Source: an uncultured Neisseria sp. (GTDB taxonomy: Bacteria > Pseudomonadota > Gammaproteobacteria > Burkholderiales > Neisseriaceae). Taken from it: a DNA stretch of 10,673 nt. Every line of letters starts with the position of its first letter. Within the stretch, counting starts at the first letter, position 1. The stretch spans positions 1-10,673 of the forward strand of contig CAMURX010000048.1 of assembly GCA_947097615.1 (NCBI GenBank). The letters are read 5' to 3'. This document shows positions 1 through 6,040 of the stretch, one piece after another. The position numbers and the translations under genes are program-made. The notes under the pieces were generated by a model. It saw nothing but the letters and a program-made list of their open reading frames with translations, made no database searches and had not been told where the DNA came from.

Positions 1-511
1 CACCGAAATGCTCAAACAAGCCGTGCGCGACCTCAAAAAAGGCCGCCAACCCGACTTGGACGCGCCCTTGGGCGTAACCACCGAAATCAAGCTGCACAGC
101 CCCGCCCTGCTGCCCGAAAGCTACTGCCCCGACATCCACGAGCGTTTGGTACTCTACAAACGCCTTGCCACCTGCGAGAGCGAAGGACAAATCAACAGCA
201 TCCACGAAGAATTAGTGGACAGATTCGGACTGCCCGAGCAGCCCGTCAAAACCCTGCTCGACAGCCACCGCCTGCGCCTGACCGCCAAAGCCCTCGGCAT
301 CACCGCCATTGATGCGTCCACCGACGCGCTCACGCTTACCTTCGGCAAACACACCGTCGTCGAGCCTGCCGATATTATTTTGCTGATGCAGAGTAATAAA
401 AACTACCGCATGGCGGGGGCGGACAAATTGCGCGTTTCCGCCGTGATGGAAGACATCGAAACACGCATAAAAACCGTGCGCGCGGTGATACAGAAACTGT
501 CTGGGAAATAA
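1..511 (+). CDS. mfd: Mfd, transcription-repair coupling factor (3' end only)
   Basis: This is the C-terminal part of Mfd, the ATPase that removes RNA polymerase stalled at DNA lesions and recruits UvrA for nucleotide excision repair. The frame is open from the window's left edge (first complete codon at base 2) to a TAA at 509-511, so the true start lies outside. The visible piece begins TEMLKQAVRDLKKG, typical of the stretch joining the translocase module to the C-terminal D7 (TRCF) domain. It continues with the conserved LPESYCPDIHERLVLYKRLA segment and DRFGLPEQPVKTLL. D7 holds the protein in an autoinhibited state and masks the UvrA-binding surface in the E. coli protein. The ATG at base 8 is an internal methionine, not a start. 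The gene ends in a DUS-rich gap before the restriction-modification gene. Nothing looks damaged. Confidence 0.93.
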   Translation, partial: TEMLKQAVRDLKKGRQPDLDAPLGVTTEIKLHSPALLPESYCPDIHERLVLYKRLATCESEGQINSIHEELVDRFGLPEQPVKTLLDSHRLRLTAKALGITAIDASTDALTLTFGKHTVVEPADIILLMQSNKNYRMAGADKLRVSAVMEDIETRIKTVRAVIQKLSGK

Positions 512-516
512 GCGTT

Positions 517-565
517 TTCAGACGGCCTTTTATGATTTTCAGACGGCATAGTAGGCCGTCTGAAA
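517..565 (+). terminator. Inverted DUS pair after mfd (likely terminator)
   Basis: Three uptake sequences lie in the mfd downstream gap: TTCAGACGGCCT at 517-528, TTCAGACGGCAT at 538-549 (the AT dialect, reverse strand) and AGGCCGTCTGAA at 553-564. The last two form a perfect 11-bp stem, 537-547 with 555-565, around a 7-nt loop. Closely spaced inverted DUS pairs are widely regarded as Rho-independent terminators in Neisseria. No clear T-run follows the stem, so strength is uncertain. Confidence 0.7.
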
Positions 566-602
566 CCAACCCAAACCGACACGGCAACCCAAGGGAAAAC
601 CC

Positions 603-2222
603 ATGACCGTCCACACCTACGAACACAAATACCGCCTTGCCCAAGCCTTCGAGCGCCGCTGGAAAAACGAAAAGCGCGAAGAAGCCGAAGCCAAAACCTT
701 TTGGGACGAATTTTTCCGCATCTTCAACCTCGACCGCTACAAAACCGCCAGCCTCGAATACGCCGTCAAACACCACCGCCAGAAAACCACCAAATTTGCC
801 GACGTTTTCTGGGTAGGCAGGCTCTTGTGCGAACACAAATCCGCCAACAAAGACCTCGACAAAGCCTTTGCGCAGGCCGCAGGCTATGTGGACGAAATCC
901 GCCGCCACAATCCGGAAGACGTGCCGCGCCATGTCATCGTGTGCGACTTCGCCACCATGCGCCTTTACGATTTGCAGGCCGACACGCGCATCGATTTCCC
1001 GCTCGAAGACTTGCCCGAGCAGATTAAAAACCGCAATTTCGACTTTATGGACGGCATCGGCCGCGACCTCAAAGCCGCCGAAGAGCAGGCCAACATCGAA
1101 GCCGCCGATGCCGTGGGCAGCCTCTACCAAGCCTTTCGCGCCGATACCGCCTACAACGAACACGCCCTCAAACAATTCATCATCCGCCTTTTATTCTGCT
1201 TTTTCGCTGACGACACCCTGATTTTCGACAAAGGCCAGTTTGAAGACTACCTGCGCCGCCACACCAAAGAAGACGGCAGCGACACCGGCAGCACCCTCAA
1301 CCAAATCTTCCAAGTGCTCGACACCCCGCCCGACAAACGCCCCGCGCGCATGAACAGCGAGCTTAAAGCCTTTCCCCATGTCAACGGCAAACTGTTTGAA
1401 CACCAGATTGACGAATTTTATTTCGACGCCGAATTGCGCCAAAAGCTGCTCGAATGCTCGCAGCGCGACTGGGCGAAAATCAGCCCCGAAATCTTCGGCA
1501 GCCTGTTTCAAAGCGTGATGGACGGCAGCGAACGCCGCGCCGCCGGCGCGCACTACACCGAAGAAGCCAATATCTTAAAAGTCATCGACAGCCTGTTTAT
1601 GAACAGCCTGAGCGCCGAACTGGCCGCCGCACGCAAAAGCGGCAAAGCCCAACGCCGCAAGCTCGCGCAAGCGCTGCACGAAAAAATAGGCCGTCTGAAC
1701 TTCCTCGACCCCGCCTGCGGCTGCGGCAATTTTCTGGTCGTCGCCTACCGCGAACTGCGCCGCCTCGAAGACGAAATCATCGGCGAGCTTTTTGCCGAAA
1801 ACCAGCTGCTCGACATCGCCACCATGCAGCGCGTCCACATCGGCCAATTCCACGGCATCGAGCTGGACGAATACCCCGCCCAAATCGCCAAAGTCGCCAT
1901 GTGGCTCACCGACCACCAATGCAACCTCGCCACCGCCGAACGCTTCGGCACCACCCGCCCCACCATCCCGCTCACCGACAGCGCCGAAATCATCAACGCC
2001 AACGCATTGCACACCGAATGGCCGCAGGCCGATTACATCTTCGGCAACCCGCCGTTTATCGGAAAAGCCTACCAAAGTGCCGCGCAAAAAGCCGATATGG
2101 CCGCCATTGCAGGCCGTCTGAAAAACAGCGGCGTATTGGATTACGTATCCGCTTGGTATCTCAAAGCCGCCGACATCATGGAACATAGTCACCAGCAATC
2201 AATCACCCCCCCCCCCCGATAA
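603..2222 (+). CDS. MmeI-family Type IIL restriction-modification enzyme, 5' portion (phase-variable, off)
   Basis: This is the first 539 codons of a gene that really spans 603-3498. MmeI-type enzymes cut DNA about 20 bases from their site and methylate adenine on one strand, using a single polypeptide. Visible parts: an N-terminal nuclease motif D67-X9-E77-X-K79, the same D-X9-EXK spacing as MmeI; a helical spacer at about 160-310; GAHYTE (315-320, motif X); FLDPACGCGNFL (367-378, SAM-binding motif I); GNPPF (481-485, adenine N6-methyltransferase motif IV); then LDYVSAWYLKAADIM (512-526). The frame then enters 12 C at 2206-2217, picks up an arginine and stops at TAA 2220-2222. Later methyltransferase motifs and the whole recognition domain are lost, so the product should be inactive. 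With one C fewer the gene encodes 964 residues; MmeI itself is about 920. The start ATG follows AAGGGA at 7 nt or less. Internal DUS lie at 1688-1699 and 2111-2122. Family assignment is strong; the off state assumes the C count is right. Confidence 0.9.
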   Translation: MTVHTYEHKYRLAQAFERRWKNEKREEAEAKTFWDEFFRIFNLDRYKTASLEYAVKHHRQKTTKFADVFWVGRLLCEHKSANKDLDKAFAQAAGYVDEIRRHNPEDVPRHVIVCDFATMRLYDLQADTRIDFPLEDLPEQIKNRNFDFMDGIGRDLKAAEEQANIEAADAVGSLYQAFRADTAYNEHALKQFIIRLLFCFFADDTLIFDKGQFEDYLRRHTKEDGSDTGSTLNQIFQVLDTPPDKRPARMNSELKAFPHVNGKLFEHQIDEFYFDAELRQKLLECSQRDWAKISPEIFGSLFQSVMDGSERRAAGAHYTEEANILKVIDSLFMNSLSAELAAARKSGKAQRRKLAQALHEKIGRLNFLDPACGCGNFLVVAYRELRRLEDEIIGELFAENQLLDIATMQRVHIGQFHGIELDEYPAQIAKVAMWLTDHQCNLATAERFGTTRPTIPLTDSAEIINANALHTEWPQADYIFGNPPFIGKAYQSAAQKADMAAIAGRLKNSGVLDYVSAWYLKAADIMEHSHQQSITPPPR

Positions 2223-2251
2223 AAATTTACAATCCGAAATTCAGACGGCCT
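2111..2251. other. Two opposed DUS flanking the poly-C tract
   Basis: AGGCCGTCTGAA lies at 2111-2122 and its reverse, TTCAGACGGCCT, at 2240-2251, on either side of the C tract. Both are coding: the first reads AGRLK and the second IQTAF, inside the conserved methyltransferase. They could make this stretch a preferred substrate for uptake and allelic replacement. Confidence 0.8.
2206..2217 (+). repeat. Poly-C tract (C12), phase-variation switch
   Basis: Twelve consecutive C lie inside the restriction-modification gene, just where the two halves of its frame go out of register. With 11 C the codons read ACC CCC CCC CCC GAT and the halves join without a stop; 8 or 14 C would also work. With 12 C, as here, translation ends three bases past the tract. 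Long homopolymeric C or G tracts are the classic slipped-strand switch in Neisseria. The tract encodes a proline linker between methyltransferase motif IV and the later motifs. Confidence 0.87.
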
Positions 2252-3498
2252 TTGTTTCCACCAATTCCATCTGCCAGGGCGACCAAGCCGCCACCTTATG
2301 GCAGCCCCTGTTTGAACGCGGCATCCGCATACAGTTTGCCCACCAGACCTTCCAATGGCAGAACCAGGCCAAAGGCGTGGCTGCCGTGCACTGCATCATC
2401 GTCGGCTTCGCATTCAAACAGCCCGACAGCCCCACGCTGTTCCGCTATCCCGACATCAAAGGCGAAGCGCAGCCGCAGGCCGCCCGCAACATCAACGCCT
2501 ATCTGATTGATGCCGACAACGTTGCTATTGAAAAAAGCAACATTCAAATTACTAACGAAACTGGAATCTGCTTCGGCTCAATGCCCAACGATGGCGGCCA
2601 TCTGCTGCTTACACCCGAAGAAAAAACCGTCCTGCTCGAAGCCGAACCCTTGGCCAAGCAATACATCCGCCCCTTTCTCGGTGCGGAAGAATTTCTCAAC
2701 GGCAAACAACGCTGGTGCTTATGGTTTGACGGTTGCGATCTGGAACAGCTCAACCGTGATTTGAAAAAAATGCCGCAAGTGGCGCAGCGTATTGAAAAAG
2801 TGAAAACCGCACGTCAGGAAAGCAAACGTGCTGCCACCCAAAAACTCGCCGCCACCCCGCACCTGTTCGGCGAAATCCGCCAGCCCGCAAGCGGCAACTA
2901 TCTTGCCATTCCCGAGGTTTCATCAGAAAAACGCAACTACATTCCCATCGGCTTTCTCGACAGCAACAGCATTGTCAGCAACAAAATCTATACACTTAGC
3001 AGCCCCACGCCGCTTTACCATTTCGGGCTGCTAATGTCCGCCATGCACAACGCCTTTATGCGTACCGTGGCAGGCCGTCTCGAAAGCCGCTACCAATATT
3101 CGGCGGGCATCGTGTACAACAACTTCCCCTTCCCCTTTGCCGCGCAAACGCCGTCTGAAAGCAAAAACGGCAGCGCACCGCCCGCCGCCGAACAGAAAGC
3201 CCGTGCCAAAATCGAAGAGGCTGCACAAAAGGTGTTGGACGTGCGCGAACAATACCGCCAAGCCGCCGTCAAAAAAGGCAGCACGCCGCCCACCCTCGCC
3301 CAACTCTACAACCCCTACACCGTCCACCCCTATCCCGACCTGCTCAAAGCCCATCAGGCGCTGGACAAAGCCGTCGACGCCGCCTACGGCTACACCGGCA
3401 AAAACGACGACGCCGACCGCGTGGCATTCCTGTTTGATGTGTACCGGCAACACCAAACCGCCACCCCCGAAAAAAAACCGCGCAAAAAGGCCGTCTGA
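2218..3498 (+). CDS. MmeI-family Type IIL enzyme, 3' portion (out-of-frame continuation)
   Basis: This is the rest of the same gene, one base out of register with the upstream part and open from the C tract to TGA 3496-3498. In full-length numbering it begins at D539. It carries FVSTNSICQG (550-559), FAHQTFQW (578-585) and VHCIIVGF (595-602), which are conserved late methyltransferase segments of MmeI relatives. The target-recognition domain follows, with YLAIPEVSSEKRNYIPIGF, LYHFGLL and YNNFPFPF (from about 838), and then a charged helical C-terminus ending KPRKKAV. The first alternative start is GTG 2377, with ATG only at about 2581; neither has a convincing ribosome site. A separate product is therefore unlikely, and the segment is probably made only when the tract length restores the frame. 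Its last codons (GCC GTC TGA) lie inside an AG-DUS at 3488-3499. Stretches near 2505-2580 and 2930-3005 are visibly less GC-rich than the rest, as if the recognition domain had been exchanged. Confidence 0.88.
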   Translation, partial: DKNLQSEIQTAFVSTNSICQGDQAATLWQPLFERGIRIQFAHQTFQWQNQAKGVAAVHCIIVGFAFKQPDSPTLFRYPDIKGEAQPQAARNINAYLIDADNVAIEKSNIQITNETGICFGSMPNDGGHLLLTPEEKTVLLEAEPLAKQYIRPFLGAEEFLNGKQRWCLWFDGCDLEQLNRDLKKMPQVAQRIEKVKTARQESKRAATQKLAATPHLFGEIRQPASGNYLAIPEVSSEKRNYIPIGFLDSNSIVSNKIYTLSSPTPLYHFGLLMSAMHNAFMRTVAGRLESRYQYSAGIVYNNFPFPFAAQTPSESKNGSAPPAAEQKARAKIEEAAQKVLDVREQYRQAAVKKGSTPPTLAQLYNPYTVHPYPDLLKAHQALDKAVDAAYGYTGKNDDADRVAFLFDVYRQHQTATPEKKPRKKAV

Positions 3499-3499
3499 A

Positions 3500-3665
3500 A
3501 CCGTAGGCGGCGTCGAGTTCGGTTTGCAAGCGCTCGGACAGTTGGCCACGTTGGTTTTGGTAGTGCCGCCAATACATGCCCGGCGTGAAGCGGCAGGTCT
3601 GCGCGGCTTCGCTCTGGATGATGATGAGCTGGCTCAGCACAAAGGCGGCGGGGGCGTTTGGGCAT
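3500..3665 (-). pseudogene. Decayed minus-strand gene fragment, unrecognised
   Basis: On the minus strand, one frame reads like real protein: AAFVLSQLIIIQSEAAQ, then TCRFTPGMYWRHYQNQRG, then QLSERLQTELDAAYGF. It has strong GC3, a hydrophobic helix and a sensible aromatic and charged composition, unlike the arginine- and proline-rich shadow frames around it. It has no in-frame ATG at its head. An ATG at 3663-3665 lies in the neighbouring frame, and removing one A from the AAA at 3657-3659 would join it as MPNAPAAF. The other end runs without a stop into the DUS at 3488-3499, the end of the restriction-modification gene, so the 3' end appears cut off there. I do not recognise the family. It is best read as a remnant left by recombination; a short expressed protein from a GTG or CTG start is less likely. 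Confidence 0.5.
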
Positions 3666-3689
3666 GGTCGCTCTTTCGGGTGTTTTGCT

Positions 3690-3727
3690 TTTCAGGCTGC
3701 TTTTGCGGTTTGGCAGGCAGCCTGAAA
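3690..3727. repeat. Inverted pair of Kingella-dialect uptake sequences
   Basis: AGGCAGCCTGAA at 3715-3726 is an exact match to the AG-king DUS dialect described for Kingella. Its inverted partner starts at 3690. TTTCAGGCTGC (3690-3700) and GCAGCCTGAAA (3717-3727) form a perfect 11-bp stem around a 16-nt loop. These are the only uptake sequences of this dialect seen here; all the others have the Neisseria GCCGTCTGAA core. The arrangement resembles a terminator brought in from another genus. Confidence 0.75.
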
Positions 3728-3950
3728 TGTATCGGCCGCTGTGTTTGCTCTCCCGCTTGTATTCCGTCGGGGCATAAACGGGGAAGGGAGTCAGATCCTC
3801 GGCAGGATTGGCGGTTTCAGACGGCCTGAAAATAGATACAAGTATCCGGCCTACGGGATGTTGCTTTGAGGCCGTCTGAAATTTGTCGGGCAACAGCGTC
3901 TCCTTCCGTTCGCGGAGGAAGGTTGAGTGGATGCGCGGCAGGTTCGGCTG

Positions 3951-3988
3951 TTTCAGACGGCCTTTCGGCCGAGATCGGCCGTCTGAAA
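3951..3988 (-). terminator. Inverted DUS pair, ptsI terminator
   Basis: TTTCAGACGGCC (3951-3962) and GGCCGTCTGAAA (3977-3988) form a perfect 12-bp stem with a 14-nt loop. It begins 16 bases past the ptsI stop on the minus strand, the right place for an operon terminator. A further DUS at 4003-4014 overlaps the ptsI stop codon. Confidence 0.7.
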
Positions 3989-4003
3989 ACCGCAGACGGG
4001 GTT

Positions 4004-5755
4004 TCAGACGGCCTCTTCCTGGCCGTTGAGCTGTTTGAGCAGTTTGTCGGTTTTGTCGGGGTCTTCGTTGCGCAGGATGCGCAGGATGTCTTGTTCGAGG
4101 CGGTCGATGCTGCTGTGGATGACGATGTCTTTCACGGCCAGCAGGTTGTTGGTGTTCATGGAGAAGCTGCGCAGCCCCATGCCCAGCAGCAGGCGGGTGT
4201 AGAGGGTGTCGCCGGCCATTTCGCCGCAGAGGGAGACGGGTTTGTTCATGCGCTGGGCGGTGCGCAGGATGTGGGCGAGCAGGCGCAAAACGGCGGGGTG
4301 GGCGGGCTGGTAGAGGTAGCTGACGGCGTCGTCGCCGCGGTCGACGGAGAGGGTGTATTGGATGAGGTCGTTGGTGCCGATGGAGATGAAGTCGGCGTGT
4401 TTGAGCAGGCTGGACACGGTGAGGGCGGCGGAGGGGATTTCGATCATGCAGCCGGTCTGCACGCTGCCGAAGGTTTCGCCGCATTCGGTGAGCTGGCGGC
4501 GAGCGGTGTCGAGGTGGACGTGGCATTGTTTGAGTTCGGCCACAGAGCTGATCATCGGCCACATGATTTTGACGGGGCCGAGGGCAGCGGCGCGCAGGAT
4601 GGCGCGCATTTGGGTGCGGAACATGACGGGCTCGGCCATGCACAGGCGGATGCCGGTGAGGCCGAGGGCGGGGTTGAGGCTGCCGTTGGGCGTGCCGTTC
4701 TGGCCGAACCAGCGGGGGTTTTTGTCGACGCCCAGATCGACGGTGCGGATGGTGAGGGGTTTGCCTTTGAGTTTTTTGACGATGGCGGAATAAACGGCAA
4801 ACTGTTCTTCTTCGTCGGGCAGGGTGTCGCGGTTGAGGTAGAGGTATTCGCTGCGAAAGAGGCCGACGCCGTCGCCGCCGAGGGCGTGCAGGGCTTTGAT
4901 GTCGTCGGCGCCTTCGATGTTGGCCGAGAGTTCGATTTGGATGCCGTCGGTGGTGGCGGCGGCGGTTTTTTTCAGTTTGCCCAGTTCGCGCTGTTTGCTT
5001 TTGTAGGCGCGCAGGCGGCGGCGGTATTCGGCGATGACGAGGTCGTCGGGGTCGATGATGAGGACGCCGTTGATGCCGTCGACGATGACCCATTCGTGTT
5101 CGCTGATGAGGGCGCGGGCGTTGGAGAGGCCGATAACGGAGGGGATGTCGAGGCTGCGGCCAAGGATGGCAGTGTGGCTGGTGGGGCCACCGGCGTCGGT
5201 AACGAAGGCGGTGACGCGCTGTTCTTTAAATTGGACGGTGTCGGCGGGCGAGAGGTCGTGGGCGATGAGGATGGTGTCGTCGAGGAGGTTGGCGTCGAGG
5301 TTGAGCTCGTTGCCCGTGCCGATGAGGTTGTTGTGGATGCGCTCGGCCACTTGCAGCATGTCTTGTTTGCGCGCCCGCAGGTATTCGTCCCCGATGGCGT
5401 CAAACTGGGCCGCCAGGCGGTCGGTTTGGATTTTCAACGCCCATTCGGCGTTGATTTTCTGCTCTTCGATGATGTCGGCCGGTTCGCGCGACAGGGTGAC
5501 GTCGGTGAGCAGCATCAGGTGCAGGGAGATGAAGGCGCCCAGTTCGGTGGGGGCGTTTTCGGGAATGGTGCTGCGGATTTGTTCGAGCTGGCGGCGGGTG
5601 GTTTTCACGGCGGCCTCGTAGCGGGCGGTTTCGCCGTCGATTTCGTTTTCCGCCAGGTCATACTGCGGCACTTCTCCGCGTCCGCGCACCAAAAGATGGG
5701 CGCGGCCGATGGCGATGCCTTTGCCCGCCGCCACGCCGTGCAGCACGATGCCCAT
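4004..5755 (-). CDS. ptsI: PTS Enzyme I (phosphoenolpyruvate-protein phosphotransferase)
   Basis: Enzyme I takes phosphate from phosphoenolpyruvate and passes it to HPr, the first step of the phosphotransferase relay in the cytoplasm. The 583 residues match the usual length of about 575. GGPTSHTAI carries the phosphorylated histidine, H194. The C-terminal PEP-binding barrel shows GLFRSEYLY (R301), TIRTVDLG (R337), MIEIPSAAL (E439), GTNDLIQYTLSVDR and SLCGEMAGD with the acid-base cysteine C510. All expected catalytic residues are present. The ATG lies two bases after the ptsH stop, and its ribosome site (GGAGA) is within the last HPr codons, so the two are probably translationally coupled. The final codons GAG GCC GTC TGA lie in a DUS, giving the C-terminus EEAV. 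It is the last gene of the operon. Confidence 0.97.
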   Translation of the reverse strand: MGIVLHGVAAGKGIAIGRAHLLVRGRGEVPQYDLAENEIDGETARYEAAVKTTRRQLEQIRSTIPENAPTELGAFISLHLMLLTDVTLSREPADIIEEQKINAEWALKIQTDRLAAQFDAIGDEYLRARKQDMLQVAERIHNNLIGTGNELNLDANLLDDTILIAHDLSPADTVQFKEQRVTAFVTDAGGPTSHTAILGRSLDIPSVIGLSNARALISEHEWVIVDGINGVLIIDPDDLVIAEYRRRLRAYKSKQRELGKLKKTAAATTDGIQIELSANIEGADDIKALHALGGDGVGLFRSEYLYLNRDTLPDEEEQFAVYSAIVKKLKGKPLTIRTVDLGVDKNPRWFGQNGTPNGSLNPALGLTGIRLCMAEPVMFRTQMRAILRAAALGPVKIMWPMISSVAELKQCHVHLDTARRQLTECGETFGSVQTGCMIEIPSAALTVSSLLKHADFISIGTNDLIQYTLSVDRGDDAVSYLYQPAHPAVLRLLAHILRTAQRMNKPVSLCGEMAGDTLYTRLLLGMGLRSFSMNTNNLLAVKDIVIHSSIDRLEQDILRILRNEDPDKTDKLLKQLNGQEEAV

Positions 5756-5757
5756 GT

Positions 5758-6027
5758 TTATTCTCCTTCGCCGAAGTAGTCGTTAATCAGCGCGGTGAGC
5801 GCCTGCATGGCGGCCGCTTCGTCGGCGCCGTCGGTTTCCAACGTCACCATGCTGCCTTTGGCGGCGGCGAGCATCATCAGTCCCATAATGCTTTTGCCGT
5901 TGACGCGCTGCCCGTTGCGCGTTACCCAGACTTCGCAGGCAAACGGCGAGGCCGTCTGAACGAATTTGCTCGACGCACGGGCGTGCAGGCCGAGTTTGTT
6001 GATGATTTCGATGTCTTGTTTGAGCAT
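5758..6027 (-). CDS. ptsH: HPr phosphocarrier protein
   Basis: HPr shuttles phosphate from Enzyme I to EIIA proteins. The 89-residue protein has the standard fold signature: NKLGLHARAS with the phosphorylated H15, and NGKSIMGLMML with S46, the residue phosphorylated by HPr kinase in organisms that have HprK. Neisseria is known to encode HprK, but it is not in this window. The gene starts 13 bases after the EIIA stop and ends 2 bases before ptsI. An AG-DUS at 5949-5960 lies inside the coding region and reads VQTAS in this frame. In N. meningitidis HPr has been linked to the regulator CrgA and to virulence traits rather than sugar uptake; a similar role here is inference. Confidence 0.97.
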   Translation of the reverse strand: MLKQDIEIINKLGLHARASSKFVQTASPFACEVWVTRNGQRVNGKSIMGLMMLAAAKGSMVTLETDGADEAAAMQALTALINDYFGEGE

Positions 6028-6040
6028 GGTCTGGGATTTC

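Larger units (their letters stand above)
3499..4003. other. Gene-free gap between the RM gene and ptsI
   Basis: These 505 bases contain no intact gene. In order they hold the minus-strand gene remnant (3500-3665), the Kingella-type DUS hairpin (3690-3727), about 90 bases with no recognisable content, AG-DUS at 3816-3827 (reverse) and 3869-3880 (forward) as a widely spaced inverted pair, a small CCTTCC/GGAAGG hairpin (3902-3922), and the ptsI terminator pair (3951-3988). I saw no Correia element, insertion sequence or RNA gene. Confidence 0.65.

Noticed and set aside
2377..3498. Independent gene starting at GTG 2377
   Set aside because: Conserved methyltransferase sequence continues upstream of it to the C tract in the same frame, and no ribosome site precedes the GTG.
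3499..3829. Plus-strand frame 3137-3829 running past the restriction-modification gene end
   Set aside because: Within the gene it is a Pro/Thr/Lys-rich shadow, and the continuation has no start, domain or ribosome site of its own.
3390..5093. 567-residue minus-strand frame overlapping ptsI and the gap
   Set aside because: Arg/Pro/His-rich shadow of ptsI in another frame, with no recognisable domain; only the separate frame at 3500-3665 looks protein-like.
3866..5779. 637-residue plus-strand open frame over ptsI
   Set aside because: It is antisense to the fully conserved ptsI and has a Gly/Val/Ala/Asp-rich composition typical of the complement of GC-rich coding DNA.
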